A stretch of DNA of 64,000 bases from Virgibacillus sp. SK37 (GCF_000725285.1 NZ_CP007161.1:1473911-1537910); one strand, 5' to 3'; shown: positions 16,205 through 30,450, counted from the first letter of the stretch. Numbers and translations are program-made. Notes: a model not told the origin generated them from the sequence alone.

Positions 16205-17691
16205 AGCAGTTGAATCGTTACCACCCATTATCGATTGTATTCGATATTTGGAAGACAGCAAAAAACTCATTTTTTGCTATTTTTTATCTCTATATTTTAA
16301 ATTTTAGCTCTGATTCTACTTTTATATATTATGCAAGAATGATTTTTTTATTTTTAATGGGGATTACGCTAATTACTATTTTTCTAAAATGGTATACGTA
16401 TAAATATTCAGTAAAGGAAACTTCATTTGAACTATATCACGGAATAATTAAAAAGACGAAGAAGACAGTGCCCTTTTCCAAAATACAAAATGTAAATCGC
16501 CATACGTCTTTGTTTCACCGTCTATTTAAAGTAACTTCCATACACTTCGAAACAGGTACCGCTGAAGATTCAAGTGTAAAATTTCCGGTAATTACAATTG
16601 CAGCTGCAGATCAGCTTGAAGAGTATATCACTGAAAAAGGAGAGAAGAAAGAAAGTAACATTTCATCCGAAGATTTAGATTCTAGCGAGAAAAGTGATCT
16701 GCCTAACAGAAAAACAGTTCATTTTCAGCCGAGAAGGAAAGATATTGTAAAAGCATCTTTTACTTCTTTAAGCTTTCTCGTTTTAATACCTATATTAGGT
16801 TCCATCTATTCTAAAATGAATCAAGTACTTGATTTGGAGGAGAGAGCAGAAGGGTATCTATCCTATCTTCTGGATGCATGGTGGATGATTATTATTTTTG
16901 TGCTTATTTTAGGTTGTGTTTCGTTATTAATTGGCATGGTCTGGACCTTTTTAAAATACGGTAAATATGAAATTTCTTCTGATGAGGAAAGGATATATAT
17001 AAAGAAAGGTATTATGGAAACCACAGAATTTTCCATTCTGAAAAGTAGAGTACAAGCTGTTGAAGTATCGCAAACTTTTATGAAGCGGTTGCTTGGTCTT
17101 GCTGAAGTGAAACTTACTAGTGCAGGAAGCTTCAGTGGTGGAGAAGAGCTTGAAGTAAATACATTATATCCCTTTCTTCCATTAACGAGGGCATATGAAC
17201 TGATTACAGAACTGCTGCCAACTTACGAAGTAGCTTCAAACTTGCATTCTCTTCCTAAAAAATCATTAGGCATTCGATTGTTAAAACCGAGCTGGTTCTG
17301 GGCGATAGCAACCGGTGCGTTATTCTATTTCCATCCTGTCTTTTTTCATGTGGAAATGACTTGGTTAATTCTCTCCATACTACTTTTGGCGCTTATTGTG
17401 TTGGCGCGAGTGCTGGATTACTACCATACAGGCTACCTGGTTCAGGGCCAATTTATCCAGTTTAAAACAGGCGGATTTACAACTACAACATTTTTATCAA
17501 GGAGAGATAAAATTATTGAAGTTGGTGTATCGAGAAACTTAATTCAACAATTTTTAGGGCTCGCTACTGTCACTACTGTTAATAGAGCCCAACCGGTTTA
17601 CCATAACACGCTTACCGATGTTCCGTTAAACTTTACTACGCTATTTTATTCTTGGTATATGGAAAGAGAAAAAGAAGTAGAGCATGAATAA
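16201..17691 (+). CDS. ydbT: YdbT-like triple bPH2-domain membrane protein
   Basis: A 496-residue partner of YdbS. Three bPH2 domains alternate with membrane helix pairs: the first around residues 75-145 (VPFSKIQNVNRHTSLFHRLF), the second ~250-340 (ILKSRVQAVEVSQTFMKRLL) and the third ~400-485 (RRDKIIEVGVSRNLIQQFLG). The repeated KIQxV...RLxGLA pattern is the family hallmark. The start ATGA overlaps the stop of ydbS. A terminator follows, so ydbST is a two-gene operon. Confidence 0.85.
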   Translation: MKQLNRYHPLSIVFDIWKTAKNSFFAIFYLYILNFSSDSTFIYYARMIFLFLMGITLITIFLKWYTYKYSVKETSFELYHGIIKKTKKTVPFSKIQNVNRHTSLFHRLFKVTSIHFETGTAEDSSVKFPVITIAAADQLEEYITEKGEKKESNISSEDLDSSEKSDLPNRKTVHFQPRRKDIVKASFTSLSFLVLIPILGSIYSKMNQVLDLEERAEGYLSYLLDAWWMIIIFVLILGCVSLLIGMVWTFLKYGKYEISSDEERIYIKKGIMETTEFSILKSRVQAVEVSQTFMKRLLGLAEVKLTSAGSFSGGEELEVNTLYPFLPLTRAYELITELLPTYEVASNLHSLPKKSLGIRLLKPSWFWAIATGALFYFHPVFFHVEMTWLILSILLLALIVLARVLDYYHTGYLVQGQFIQFKTGGFTTTTFLSRRDKIIEVGVSRNLIQQFLGLATVTTVNRAQPVYHNTLTDVPLNFTTLFYSWYMEREKEVEHE

Positions 17692-17703
17692 TTTAAGCAA
17701 ATA

Positions 17704-17735
17704 AAAAAAGCTGCCAATAGTTGGTAGCTTTTTTA
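17704..17735 (+). terminator. Rho-independent terminator
   Basis: A 14-bp stem (AAAAAAGCTGCCAA with its partner, one G-T pair) has a 3-base loop and a T run. It ends the ydbST operon. Confidence 0.85.
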
Positions 17736-17754
17736 TTTAGGTTTTGATACTTTT

Positions 17755-17784
17755 TGAATAAACGTTTGGTAATAGAAAATACTA
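17755..17784 (+). promoter_or_regulatory. SigG-type promoter of the germination operon
   Basis: TGAATA (17755-17760), 17 bp, AATACTA (17778-17784). The -35 is the exact SigG consensus and the -10 differs from CATACTA in one base. It lies 33 bases before the first ger gene, as expected for forespore-expressed germination receptors. Confidence 0.75.
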
Positions 17785-17817
17785 TGTAGAGAATTTTAGT
17801 CTTATTGGAGGCTCTAT

Positions 17818-18891
17818 ATGAAATTCTCTCGGTTTCAATTATTCTTTTTAATTATATTGTATGTTGGAATTTCTAATCATGTCATCTTATTGCCACATTT
17901 AATTAGTGTTTCAAATAGAGATGCTTGGATCTCATCATTAATTGCATACTTTTGTCTGTTAGTCTGGGGAATTATTTTAAAGTTTATATTAAAGAGTATG
18001 CACAGAAACTCTTTACTCGTATGGACGCAAAAGAAAATGGGGAGAATTATCACTTATACACTTTTATCTTTATTTTGTTTTTACATAGTAACCACTAGCT
18101 TAATAACATTTAATGATTTGGTAAACACTATACAAATATATTTTTTACCAAGAACCCCAATTCTTTTTACAGGTCTGGCCTTCCTTCTATTATCTGTGTG
18201 CATTGCTTATAAAAATCTTAAAACGCTTGTTTACTTGGCTCTAATACTATCTCCACTGGTTATTATACTCGGGTTGTTTGTAGCTTTATCAACAATGGCG
18301 GAAAAGGACTATTCCTTATTATTTCCTGTTTTTACAAATGGAATGGAACCGATAATTAAAGGCGCTATTATGGTTGTTGGAGCCAATGCGGATGTTTTGT
18401 TTTTATTTCTTATTCAAAACCAGATAAAAAAGGAATATTCAGCATTGGACTTTTTTGTAATAATAACTTCTCTAATTATTCTTGTTATAGGACCAACAAC
18501 TGGTGCAATAGCAGCTTTTGGTCCGGAAGTTGCATCGAAAATGCGTTTTCCTGCATTTGAACAATGGCGATTGGTTAGTATTGGCGATACCATTTCACAC
18601 GTCGATTTTCTGGCTGTATTTCAATTATTGGCTGGAGCCATCATTCGTATGGCTTTAAGCATTTATCTATTGTGGAGTATCTGGGAAATACCTTCTCTAA
18701 AATTTAGGCGGATTCTAATTGGAGCTTATTCTATCTTCATTTTAATTATTATGATGCAGCCAAATGCTGATGTGTATTTACAGACGATTATGGAGAAATA
18801 TTTTTATTTCTATTCCTTCATCTTTGCAATCTTTATCACTGTTTTTCTTCTAATAGCAAGCTATTTTAAAAGAGGAGGAACTAGCTCGTGA
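17818..18891 (+). CDS. GerAB-type germinant receptor B subunit (permease-like)
   Basis: A 357-residue, ten-helix protein of the GerAB family (spore germination permease, APC superfamily), which forms the germinant-binding subunit of the receptor in the spore inner membrane. Family-like features are the N-terminal FQLFFLIILYVGISNHVILL and the FPVFTNGMEPIIKGA segment. ATG follows TTGGAGGCTCTAT. Its TGA overlaps the GTG of the next gene. Having the B subunit first (B-A-C order) differs from the A-B-C order of B. subtilis gerA. Confidence 0.88.
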   Translation: MKFSRFQLFFLIILYVGISNHVILLPHLISVSNRDAWISSLIAYFCLLVWGIILKFILKSMHRNSLLVWTQKKMGRIITYTLLSLFCFYIVTTSLITFNDLVNTIQIYFLPRTPILFTGLAFLLLSVCIAYKNLKTLVYLALILSPLVIILGLFVALSTMAEKDYSLLFPVFTNGMEPIIKGAIMVVGANADVLFLFLIQNQIKKEYSALDFFVIITSLIILVIGPTTGAIAAFGPEVASKMRFPAFEQWRLVSIGDTISHVDFLAVFQLLAGAIIRMALSIYLLWSIWEIPSLKFRRILIGAYSIFILIIMMQPNADVYLQTIMEKYFYFYSFIFAIFITVFLLIASYFKRGGTSS

Positions 18892-20315
18892 GCAACCAAA
18901 AAATAACCAGTTTAGCTAAGCTCAATCAAGCCCTGATCAAAGGCCGCTTAAAACCAGCAGATCTTCAGCGATTTTTTGTTAATTATGCTGATGTTCAAAC
19001 GGTTGAAGGAAAGGTTTCGATGTACTATGCAGAAGGTATGATTGATTCTACGCAGCTTAATGAGTTTTCGGAAGCTGTTGAGCAAGCAATTTTAGACAAT
19101 AAATTGGAGAAAGCCAGTAAAAACTTACCGCCTATTTCTTCTCTGACTTCATTGGATGAAATGATTGAGAGCTTGTTCTCTGGTTTATTAATTTTATATA
19201 AAGATGGAGATACATTCTTTTATACAGTTAATATTTCAAAGATACCTAAAAGAGAGCCAGAGGAATCCACCTCAGAAATATCGATTAAAGGCCCGCGAGA
19301 TGGCTTTACTGAGGAAGTTAATGTAAATGTTTCATTGATTCGAAAACGATTAAAATCAAAAGAACTGTATAATCAGGCATTTGAATTAGGGAGTATAAGT
19401 AAGACGAAAGTATCTTTGCTTTATTTGAAGAATAGGGCTAATTCTAAAGTTATTAAAGAAATAGATCATCGTCTCAAAAAAATACAAGTAGACAGTATTA
19501 TAAGTAGTGGTCAGTTGGAGCAATGGTTGTCTGACCGTACATTTTCCCTGTTTCCTTTATTTGATTATATAGCCCGTCCGGATTTTGTTGTCGAGTCTTT
19601 ATTAAAAGGAAAGTTTATTCTTATCGTGGATGGCTCACCCTTAGTGTTAATTGGGCCAGTAAATTTGCTCGAATTATTAAATTCACCAGAAGATATTCAC
19701 TATTCCTTTCAAATAATTATATTTCAAAAGATATTTAGAGTTATGGGTTTATTTGCGGCAATCTTCCTGCCAGGATTTTGGGTAAGTATCACTTCTGTTA
19801 ACATAGATCAACTTCCTCTTAATTTATTGGCCACAATAGTGGAATCAAGGCAAGGAATGCCCTTACCGTTTGCATTAGAATTTATCTTCATACTCGTTCT
19901 TTTTGAAATTTTACGAGAAGCAGGTATTCAAATGCCCAAGCCTATTGGGCAAACAATTACAGTGGTTGGAGGTTTAATTATTGGTGATGCGGTCATTAGA
20001 GCCGGCTTAGCTTCCCCAACTTTAATTGTAGTAATTGCTGTTTCTGTTGTTTCCACCTATACATTGGTAAACCAATCGCTCGTAGCTAGTGTGAGTATAC
20101 TGCGCGTTTATCTTATTCTAACATCAGCCATTTTAGGGGTTTATGGTTTTATTCTTGGATTAATAAGTATCTTAGTCTATGTGTGTAGACTGGAGTCATT
20201 CGGTATATCTTATGTACAGCCAATTACTGAGATTAACTGGAAAAAAATTTATTCTTCCATCTTCTTTACATTGTTAAGAAAAAGAAAGCCAAATACTCTT
20301 CATAATAAGAAATGA
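18888..20315 (+). CDS. GerAA-type germinant receptor A subunit
   Basis: A 475-residue GerA-family protein: a soluble N-terminal region (~1-270) containing IKGPRDGFTEEV, then about five membrane helices including LPFALEFIFILVLFEILREA and PKPIGQTITVVGGLIIGDA, the conserved block of the family. The A subunits assemble into the ion channel of the germination receptor. The GTG start at 18888 overlaps the preceding stop and follows AGAGGAGGAA. It is of normal length for the family. Confidence 0.9.
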   Translation: MSNQKITSLAKLNQALIKGRLKPADLQRFFVNYADVQTVEGKVSMYYAEGMIDSTQLNEFSEAVEQAILDNKLEKASKNLPPISSLTSLDEMIESLFSGLLILYKDGDTFFYTVNISKIPKREPEESTSEISIKGPRDGFTEEVNVNVSLIRKRLKSKELYNQAFELGSISKTKVSLLYLKNRANSKVIKEIDHRLKKIQVDSIISSGQLEQWLSDRTFSLFPLFDYIARPDFVVESLLKGKFILIVDGSPLVLIGPVNLLELLNSPEDIHYSFQIIIFQKIFRVMGLFAAIFLPGFWVSITSVNIDQLPLNLLATIVESRQGMPLPFALEFIFILVLFEILREAGIQMPKPIGQTITVVGGLIIGDAVIRAGLASPTLIVVIAVSVVSTYTLVNQSLVASVSILRVYLILTSAILGVYGFILGLISILVYVCRLESFGISYVQPITEINWKKIYSSIFFTLLRKRKPNTLHNKK

Positions 20316-20325
20316 GGTATGGAAT

Positions 20326-21450
20326 ATGCAGAAGCTAATTATAGTTTGTATTTGCTTATTGTTGCTTATGGGATGTAGTGACATTAAAGAAATTCAAAAG
20401 ATGAACTATGCTACTGCAATAGGTATTGAATATAAAGAAGGAAGATATGTTACTCATGTTCAGATGGTTGGGCTAAACAGTTTATCGAATGTAGAAAGTG
20501 CGCAAGGGGCTACAAGTCAAATTCTTGTCTCTGAATCTTCTGGTGAAACCTTTAATGATGCCTTGTTTGATTTGTATAATACTGCTCAAGAGAGAATTAT
20601 CTGGTCACATGTGAGTAGTATTATACTTGATGAAACAGCTATAAAGAAAGGATTTGATGATATTCTGGACGGAATACTTCGCTATCATGAATTCCGACCA
20701 ACACCTTGGATATTTGGTGTGAAAGGGAATATGACTGAAATATTGTCAACCCCAGGTTTTTTTAACCAGCCTCCTACTGAAACCATTTTGCATAACCCGG
20801 AAAATATTGAAGAACAGGATTCCATTATTCGACCTATAAAGCTTCATCACTACGCAAGAGAGATAACAGAACCAGCTTTTACAACCTTTTTACCTTCTCT
20901 TTATGTAAATAAGAAGCAATGGGAACAAAATGAGGAAGATGATCCCAAACTTTCTTTTGATGGTGCTTTCTTTATGGGGAAGCAAGGGGTTAATAAGTAC
21001 TATAAATTGGATGAAATTAGGTCGATACGGTGGGCAACCCCAGATACTAAGCGGACTTCAGTAACAATTCCGTATAAAGATAGTAAATTGCTTGTTGTAA
21101 TAGAGAATGTTCGAATCAACAAACAATATCATAGAAAAAAAGGAAGGCCCCAAGTAGATTATAATGTGAAGTTTGATTGTTATGTAACAAACCAAAAGAA
21201 TCGAGCTTCTTTAAATAATAATGAAATAAGTGAAAAAATTTCTTCTCTAATAAAAAAGGAAATCATTGATTTTTATGAATTGGGCAAAGAGGATGGGGTT
21301 GACTTTCTAAACTTAGAGTATGAGTTGTACCGGGAGGATTACAAGTTGTGGGAGCAGTTAAAGGACGAAGGACCATATTTGAAAACGATAAAACTTAATC
21401 CGAAAGTAGATGTTTATTTACGGCATTCAGGTGCAGGGAAAATTAATTAA
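20326..21450 (+). CDS. GerAC-type germinant receptor C subunit (lipoprotein)
   Basis: A 374-residue GerAC-family protein. The N-terminus is a lipoprotein signal (LIIVCICLLLLMGC) with the lipobox cysteine at residue 17, so it is anchored on the outer face of the spore inner membrane. VTHVQMVGLNSL and a C-terminal segment with KLNPKVDVYLRHSGAGKI fit the family, although B. subtilis proteins differ much in the middle. It lies 10 bases after the A subunit and completes a three-gene operon. Confidence 0.88.
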   Translation: MQKLIIVCICLLLLMGCSDIKEIQKMNYATAIGIEYKEGRYVTHVQMVGLNSLSNVESAQGATSQILVSESSGETFNDALFDLYNTAQERIIWSHVSSIILDETAIKKGFDDILDGILRYHEFRPTPWIFGVKGNMTEILSTPGFFNQPPTETILHNPENIEEQDSIIRPIKLHHYAREITEPAFTTFLPSLYVNKKQWEQNEEDDPKLSFDGAFFMGKQGVNKYYKLDEIRSIRWATPDTKRTSVTIPYKDSKLLVVIENVRINKQYHRKKGRPQVDYNVKFDCYVTNQKNRASLNNNEISEKISSLIKKEIIDFYELGKEDGVDFLNLEYELYREDYKLWEQLKDEGPYLKTIKLNPKVDVYLRHSGAGKIN

Positions 21451-21557
21451 TAGGGATTGGGAAATTTAAGTAATTAAGTTAACAAACATCTATTTCAAAA
21501 GGATGTGACATAGTGTGATTGTTTATGATCAATAGTTAGTATGGAGGTGGTGCCGCA

Positions 21558-22529
21558 ATGACTTTGGTTCGTTTAGGCTATTCAGCAATAAGTATGCACG
21601 TGAAAAATAGCTCTACATCAAAAACAATGACTTTTTCCCGCTATTCCCAAATAGAAGATAAGAATGCAGCCATAAGAAAAATAGTTCAAATTGCAGCAAC
21701 GAATTTAACTAATCTTCTACGGTTATTAAGACATAATAATGCACATGGTATCCATTTTTACCGTATGTCATCTAAGTTAATTCCCCTTGTAAATCATCCC
21801 GAAATACCAAGTTGGAATTATGTAAAGCACTTAGAAGAAAATCTACATGACATACATACGTTTCTGGAAAGCCATCCTGAGATGCGGGTAGATTTCCATG
21901 CAGATCACTTTGTGCTAATCAACTCACCAAAAAAAGAAGTCTTTAATCAGGCTGCAAGAACACTAAGAATGCACAAACGTTTGCTGAGTGGTATGGGAAT
22001 AAATCCAGTACATCGTTGTGTCATGCATGTAGGAGGTGCATATGGCAATAAAGAAAAGGCATTAGAACAGTTTATTCATAATTGGGGTTTTCTCTCTGCG
22101 GATTTACAAGGGATGCTTATTTTAGAAAATGACGATAAAACGTTCGATCTTAGTGATACCCTGTTTCTTTGTGAAAAGTTAGGAGTCCCTTTCGTTTTTG
22201 ATATTCATCATCATTTAGCCAACCATAAAGAGGGAGAGCGTTGGGAGGAGCAATGGCCCCGTATTCTTAAAACATGGGATCATTCAAACTTACCTATTAA
22301 AATGCATCTTTCAAGTCCGAAATCGAAATCCAATTACAGAGCTCATTCTGATTATATAAATAGTGAAATGTTTGTGGAATTTCTAAATGTAATTAAAGGG
22401 ACCGTTCAGCAAATAGATTGCATGATTGAGGCCAAACAAAAGGACGAAGCTTTATTTGAATTAATGAAAGGTGTAAAAAAATATCCTGGGATTGGAATAG
22501 TGGATGGCGGCAGCTTTTTAATTAAGTAA
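21558..22529 (+). CDS. uvsE: UV damage endonuclease UvsE
   Basis: A 323-residue UvdE/UvsE-family enzyme, a TIM-barrel, metal-dependent endonuclease that nicks DNA 5' of UV photoproducts as an alternative to nucleotide excision repair. Typical features: VRLGYSAIS at the start, NLLRLLRHNNAHGIHFYRMS, RVDFHADHFVLINS, MHVGGAYGNKEKAL, LENDDKTFDL and FDIHHH, which supply the His, Glu and Asp metal ligands. The ATG follows TATGGAGGTGG. It follows the ger operon, which fits a role in protecting or repairing spores; no shared promoter is visible. Confidence 0.92.
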   Translation: MTLVRLGYSAISMHVKNSSTSKTMTFSRYSQIEDKNAAIRKIVQIAATNLTNLLRLLRHNNAHGIHFYRMSSKLIPLVNHPEIPSWNYVKHLEENLHDIHTFLESHPEMRVDFHADHFVLINSPKKEVFNQAARTLRMHKRLLSGMGINPVHRCVMHVGGAYGNKEKALEQFIHNWGFLSADLQGMLILENDDKTFDLSDTLFLCEKLGVPFVFDIHHHLANHKEGERWEEQWPRILKTWDHSNLPIKMHLSSPKSKSNYRAHSDYINSEMFVEFLNVIKGTVQQIDCMIEAKQKDEALFELMKGVKKYPGIGIVDGGSFLIK

Positions 22530-22615
22530 ACTGAGTAACTGTAAAATTTGCAAAAACTACCTATAATATAATGGTTAAAAGTAACCAACCTATATAGTGA
22601 AAGGGAGGTTGTTGC

Positions 22616-23053
22616 ATGAATCAACAATTAAGAAATATTATGACACCCAATGTATATATAGTGAAGGAAACCCAATCTATACAGGAAGCAGCAGCAATAA
22701 TGAGTGAAAATAATATAGGTGCGGTTCCTGTTGTTAATCACAATGGACATATGACCGGGATCATTACAGACCGTGATATTACGCTTCGCTCTACAGCGCA
22801 GGGAGAAGCGGCACAGACACCAGTTTCAGAAGTAATGACAGCACAGCAAATTGTTCAAGGTACTCCTGAAATGGATGTACAGCAGGCTGCACATATGATG
22901 GCTCAGCAGCAAATTCGACGCCTGCCGGTTGTGGAAAATGGACAAATTGTTGGAATGGTTGCTTTAGGGGACCTTGCAGTAGAGAATCAGTTTAACCAGC
23001 AAGCTGAACAAACGCTGACAGATATATCAACACCTTCAAGTCCTCAAAAGTAA
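22616..23053 (+). CDS. CBS-domain-pair protein
   Basis: A 145-residue protein made of two CBS domains and a Gln-rich tail. The first has RNIMTPNVYIVKETQSIQEA and GIITDRDITLR, the second SEVMTAQQIVQGTPEMDV and RLPVVENGQIVGMVALGDLA. Such stand-alone pairs bind adenine nucleotides and often sense energy state; B. subtilis YhcV and YlbB are similar. The ATG follows AAAGGGAGGTTGTTGC. A terminator follows the gene. The specific ligand and partner are not known. Confidence 0.88.
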   Translation: MNQQLRNIMTPNVYIVKETQSIQEAAAIMSENNIGAVPVVNHNGHMTGIITDRDITLRSTAQGEAAQTPVSEVMTAQQIVQGTPEMDVQQAAHMMAQQQIRRLPVVENGQIVGMVALGDLAVENQFNQQAEQTLTDISTPSSPQK

Positions 23054-23074
23054 CATTAAGTGATTTAGTTGTAT

Positions 23075-23110
23075 AAACTGTTGCCAGGGAATAATTTGGC
23101 AACAGTTTTA
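23075..23110 (+). terminator. Rho-independent terminator
   Basis: A 12-bp perfect stem (AAACTGTTGCCA, 23075-23086 with 23097-23108) with a T run closes the CBS gene. Confidence 0.85.
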
Positions 23111-23279
23111 TGTTTAACATTATTTTGGATTGGGTATAAAAGTAAGTAAAGCTATTTATGATGACAATGGTTGACATCTAAGGGCATGCATTGTAATATT
23201 GATCTCGCTGTTCAAATAGATTACACATCTTGCAGCCGATCTTATTAATTTAGTATGTTTGTAAAGACGAAAAAAATTA

Positions 23280-23395
23280 TTGACTTCACTTTATGATATG
23301 TGATATATTAATTGAGTCGCCAATTTGAGAAGATAATGTGAAACTTATAAACTATGAAAAAAGTTGTTGACACATGTATCTCTGAATGGTATGAT
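23280..23395 (+). promoter_or_regulatory. Tandem rRNA promoters P1 and P2
   Basis: P1: TTGACT (23280) - 18 bp - TATATT (23304). P2: TTGACA (23367) - 17 bp - TATGAT (23390). Both are SigA-type, as is usual for Bacillus rrn operons. A boxA-like antitermination leader, GCTCTTTGAAAACTG, follows at 23431. The rest of the 23111-23569 gap shows no gene. Confidence 0.8.
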
Positions 23396-23569
23396 ATAAA
23401 AGTCGCTTTTTTGGAAGTGACAACAAGTTCGCTCTTTGAAAACTGAACAAAACAACCAGTATGTCAAGAAAAACATGACGTTTTTCGTTAATTTTTAAAA
23501 GCCAGAAGTTAACGCTTCTGCAGCTAAGACATTGAGATAAGATTGATTGGTTTCGATCTTATTCAAACT

Positions 23570-28385
<4,816 letters not shown>

Positions 28386-28471
28386 AATTTTCTTCTTTGA
28401 TGGTCGTTGTTTCCCTCTTATTTAGTTTTTAGGGTATAAATTCATTTTATGATATATACCGCTAAAAAGTG

Positions 28472-28588
28472 GTCTAGTAGCAATAGCGGAGAGGTCACAC
28501 CTGTTCCCATGCCGAACACAGAAGTTAAGCTCTCCAGCGCCGATGGTAGTTGGGACGTTGTCCCTGCAAGAGTAGGACGCCGCTAGGC
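28472..28588 (+). rRNA. 5S ribosomal RNA
   Basis: About 117 bases. It contains AGAGGTCACACCTGTTCCCA, GCCGAACACAGAAGTTAAGC and GAGTAGGACGCCGC, and the two ends pair (GTCTAGTAGC with CGCTAGGC). It is 87 bases after the 23S gene and completes a standard rrn operon. Confidence 0.97.
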
Positions 28589-28637
28589 AATTCAAAAAGC
28601 ATTGTGATACGTAGAGTATCGCAATGCTTTTTGAATT
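28589..28637 (+). terminator. rRNA operon terminator
   Basis: A 22-bp stem with one mismatch pairs 28589-28610 with 28616-28637 (core CAAAAAGCATTG), with a 5-base loop and a T run inside the right arm. Very strong. Confidence 0.92.
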
Positions 28638-28682
28638 GGGTGATTTATAGGATGATTTGCCATACCGCGCCAGTTTATTTTC

Positions 28683-30107
28683 GGCTCTATACTAAATGTG
28701 GTGGTCTCCTTTGGAGGATCAGTGTTTCCGTAAGAAACAAAAAAATACACTCATTCCCCTCTCTTTTGTTAACCTAAAGTTGCGACACAAAAGGAAAAGG
28801 AGAGGGAAAGAGTGCAAAACCATTTTATCATAGAAATGTTAGGTATTGAAGACAAACATGTAGATGTATGGGAAGTTTCTAGTGACTCAGCTAAGTTTTT
28901 TGTAGAGCTATATACAAAAGTAAAGAAGCAGAAGTGCCCGTTTTGTGGCAATAGGACAAAAAGTATCCACGGCTATCGTACCCAAACGATTCAGGGGCCC
29001 ATTGTTTCCAATAAACCAGTTAGTATTTCTTTGAAAAAGAGACGCTACTTATGTAAGGCGTGTAATCATACGTTTTATGAAAAGCTTCAGATGGTGGAAC
29101 GATACCAACGTTGCACCCGTTCTATACAAACGACAGCGCTAACGTATACAGCTGTGGGCTCATTTACTACAGCTGCCCAGTTAACTGGGATGAGTTCGCA
29201 ACGGTTACTTCGTATTTATGATCGAAAAGAAATAAAAACAAGGAAAGTCCTGCCACGTGCGTTAGCTATTGATGAATTTAAAGGGGATGCGGGCGGTGAA
29301 AGGTTTCAAACGGTCATTGCGGATGTAGAAAATAAAGAGATTGTGGATGTCTTACCTGATCGGAAGGTAGATACAATTAAAGCTTATCTTCAGTCCTGTG
29401 ATACAAGTAACGTAGAGATTGTCGTCATGGACCTTTCTAAGTCTTTTAAGCAAGCAATACGGAAGGCGCTTGGTAACCCACTGATCATCGCTGATCGATT
29501 TCATTTTATGCGGCAAGTATATTGGGCGCTAGATGAAGTACGTCGAGAAGTGCAAAGAGACTTAGAGAAAAAAGACCGGATATATATGAAAAAAAGTAAA
29601 AAGTTACTTTGGAAATCAACCTATAAATTATCAGAAGAAGAGCGAGAGAAAGTAAATCAGTTACTCCAGGTTGATCCTCGATTAGAAGAGGCATACAACC
29701 TAAAAAACAAACTTGATCAGTGGTTTAAAGAGAGTAACGAAAAGACCGCTACACAGGGTCTAGAAGGATGTTTAATGGCGATGAAGGATTCTAATATTGA
29801 GTCTTTTCATAGAGTAAGAAAAACATTTGAGCGGTGGAAGCAAGAGATCTTGCATTCCTTTATGTATCCTTTTAATAATGGATATATTGAAGGCGTAAAT
29901 AATACAATTAAAGTGGCAAAACGAATGTCGTATGGAATTAAAAATTTTAATCGATTAAAAAAGAAAATACTGTGGCGACAAGAGGTTAGAAGGGTTTTGA
30001 CACAATAGAAACGGCAACCAATATACGTACGCAGCTATTTAAGCAAAGGCTTTTTAATAAAAGAGATGGTGGAGTGAAAATCACACCACCACATTTGACT
30101 GAGAACC
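28683..30107 (+). mobile_element. ISL3-family insertion sequence, intact, 1,425 bp
   Basis: One transposase gene lies between imperfect ~25-bp inverted ends: GGCTCTATACTAAATG... on the left (28683) and, read inward, GGTTCTCAGTCAAATG... on the right (ending 30107), sharing AAATGTGGTGGT. It is flanked on both sides by a perfect 8-bp direct repeat, TTATTTTC (28675-28682 and 30108-30115), the duplication length of ISL3 elements. It lies about 45 bases downstream of the rrn terminator. Intact ends, gene and duplication suggest recent insertion. Confidence 0.95.
28812..30008 (+). CDS. ISL3-family transposase
   Basis: A 398-residue transposase. CPFCGNRTKSIHGY and CKACNHTFYEKL form the N-terminal zinc-binding region, a helix-turn-helix region follows (~100-135), and the DDE domain begins at ALAIDEFKGDAGG with a second Asp in VVMDLSKSFKQAI and IADRFHFMRQV; the Glu lies toward NGYIEGVNNTIK. 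The start is a GTG at 28812 after AAAAGGAGAGGGAAAG. The frame is full length and uninterrupted, so the enzyme is probably functional. Confidence 0.93.
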   Translation: MQNHFIIEMLGIEDKHVDVWEVSSDSAKFFVELYTKVKKQKCPFCGNRTKSIHGYRTQTIQGPIVSNKPVSISLKKRRYLCKACNHTFYEKLQMVERYQRCTRSIQTTALTYTAVGSFTTAAQLTGMSSQRLLRIYDRKEIKTRKVLPRALAIDEFKGDAGGERFQTVIADVENKEIVDVLPDRKVDTIKAYLQSCDTSNVEIVVMDLSKSFKQAIRKALGNPLIIADRFHFMRQVYWALDEVRREVQRDLEKKDRIYMKKSKKLLWKSTYKLSEEEREKVNQLLQVDPRLEEAYNLKNKLDQWFKESNEKTATQGLEGCLMAMKDSNIESFHRVRKTFERWKQEILHSFMYPFNNGYIEGVNNTIKVAKRMSYGIKNFNRLKKKILWRQEVRRVLTQ

Positions 30108-30190
30108 TTATTTTCTGAGGTTTCGTGTCCGTTAATATCCTATCAGAGATAAATCTTGAGTCATTCATACTGAACTGTGCTATATAGTAA

Positions 30191-30450
30191 CTTCCTAATG
30201 GACAAAAGCTCCATCCAAACGCCAGGAATTGTCCAATAGCTCTTCTCTAATGGACAAAAGCCCCGTCCAAACGCCAGGAACTGTCCCATAGCTCTTCCCT
30301 AATAGACAAAAACACCATCCAAACACCAAGAACCGTCCAATAGCAACCCCATAATGGACAAAACACCATTCAAACTCCTGAAACTGTCCAATAATTCCTC
30401 CATAATGAATAAAGTCTTCCCACCAACGACAGGAGCCTGGCTAAGAGCAA
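30191..30450. repeat. 52-bp tandem repeat array, four copies plus a degenerate fifth
   Basis: Units begin near 30191, 30242, 30294 and 30346, with a decayed one near 30397. Each has the form CTAATGGACAAAAG...CCATCCAAACGCCAGGAA then TTGTCCAATAGC. TGGACA near the start is complementary to TGTCCA near the end of the same unit, so every unit can fold as a hairpin. There are no unique spacers. It lies just beyond the insertion sequence. Confidence 0.85.

Noticed and set aside
23395..23569. tRNA genes in the rRNA leader or spacers
   Set aside because: No cloverleaf or TTCGAATC-like T-arm sequence is visible in the leader, 16S-23S or 23S-5S spacers.
30191..30450. Array resembling a CRISPR
   Set aside because: Units are contiguous at 52 bp with no unique spacers and no cas genes are nearby.
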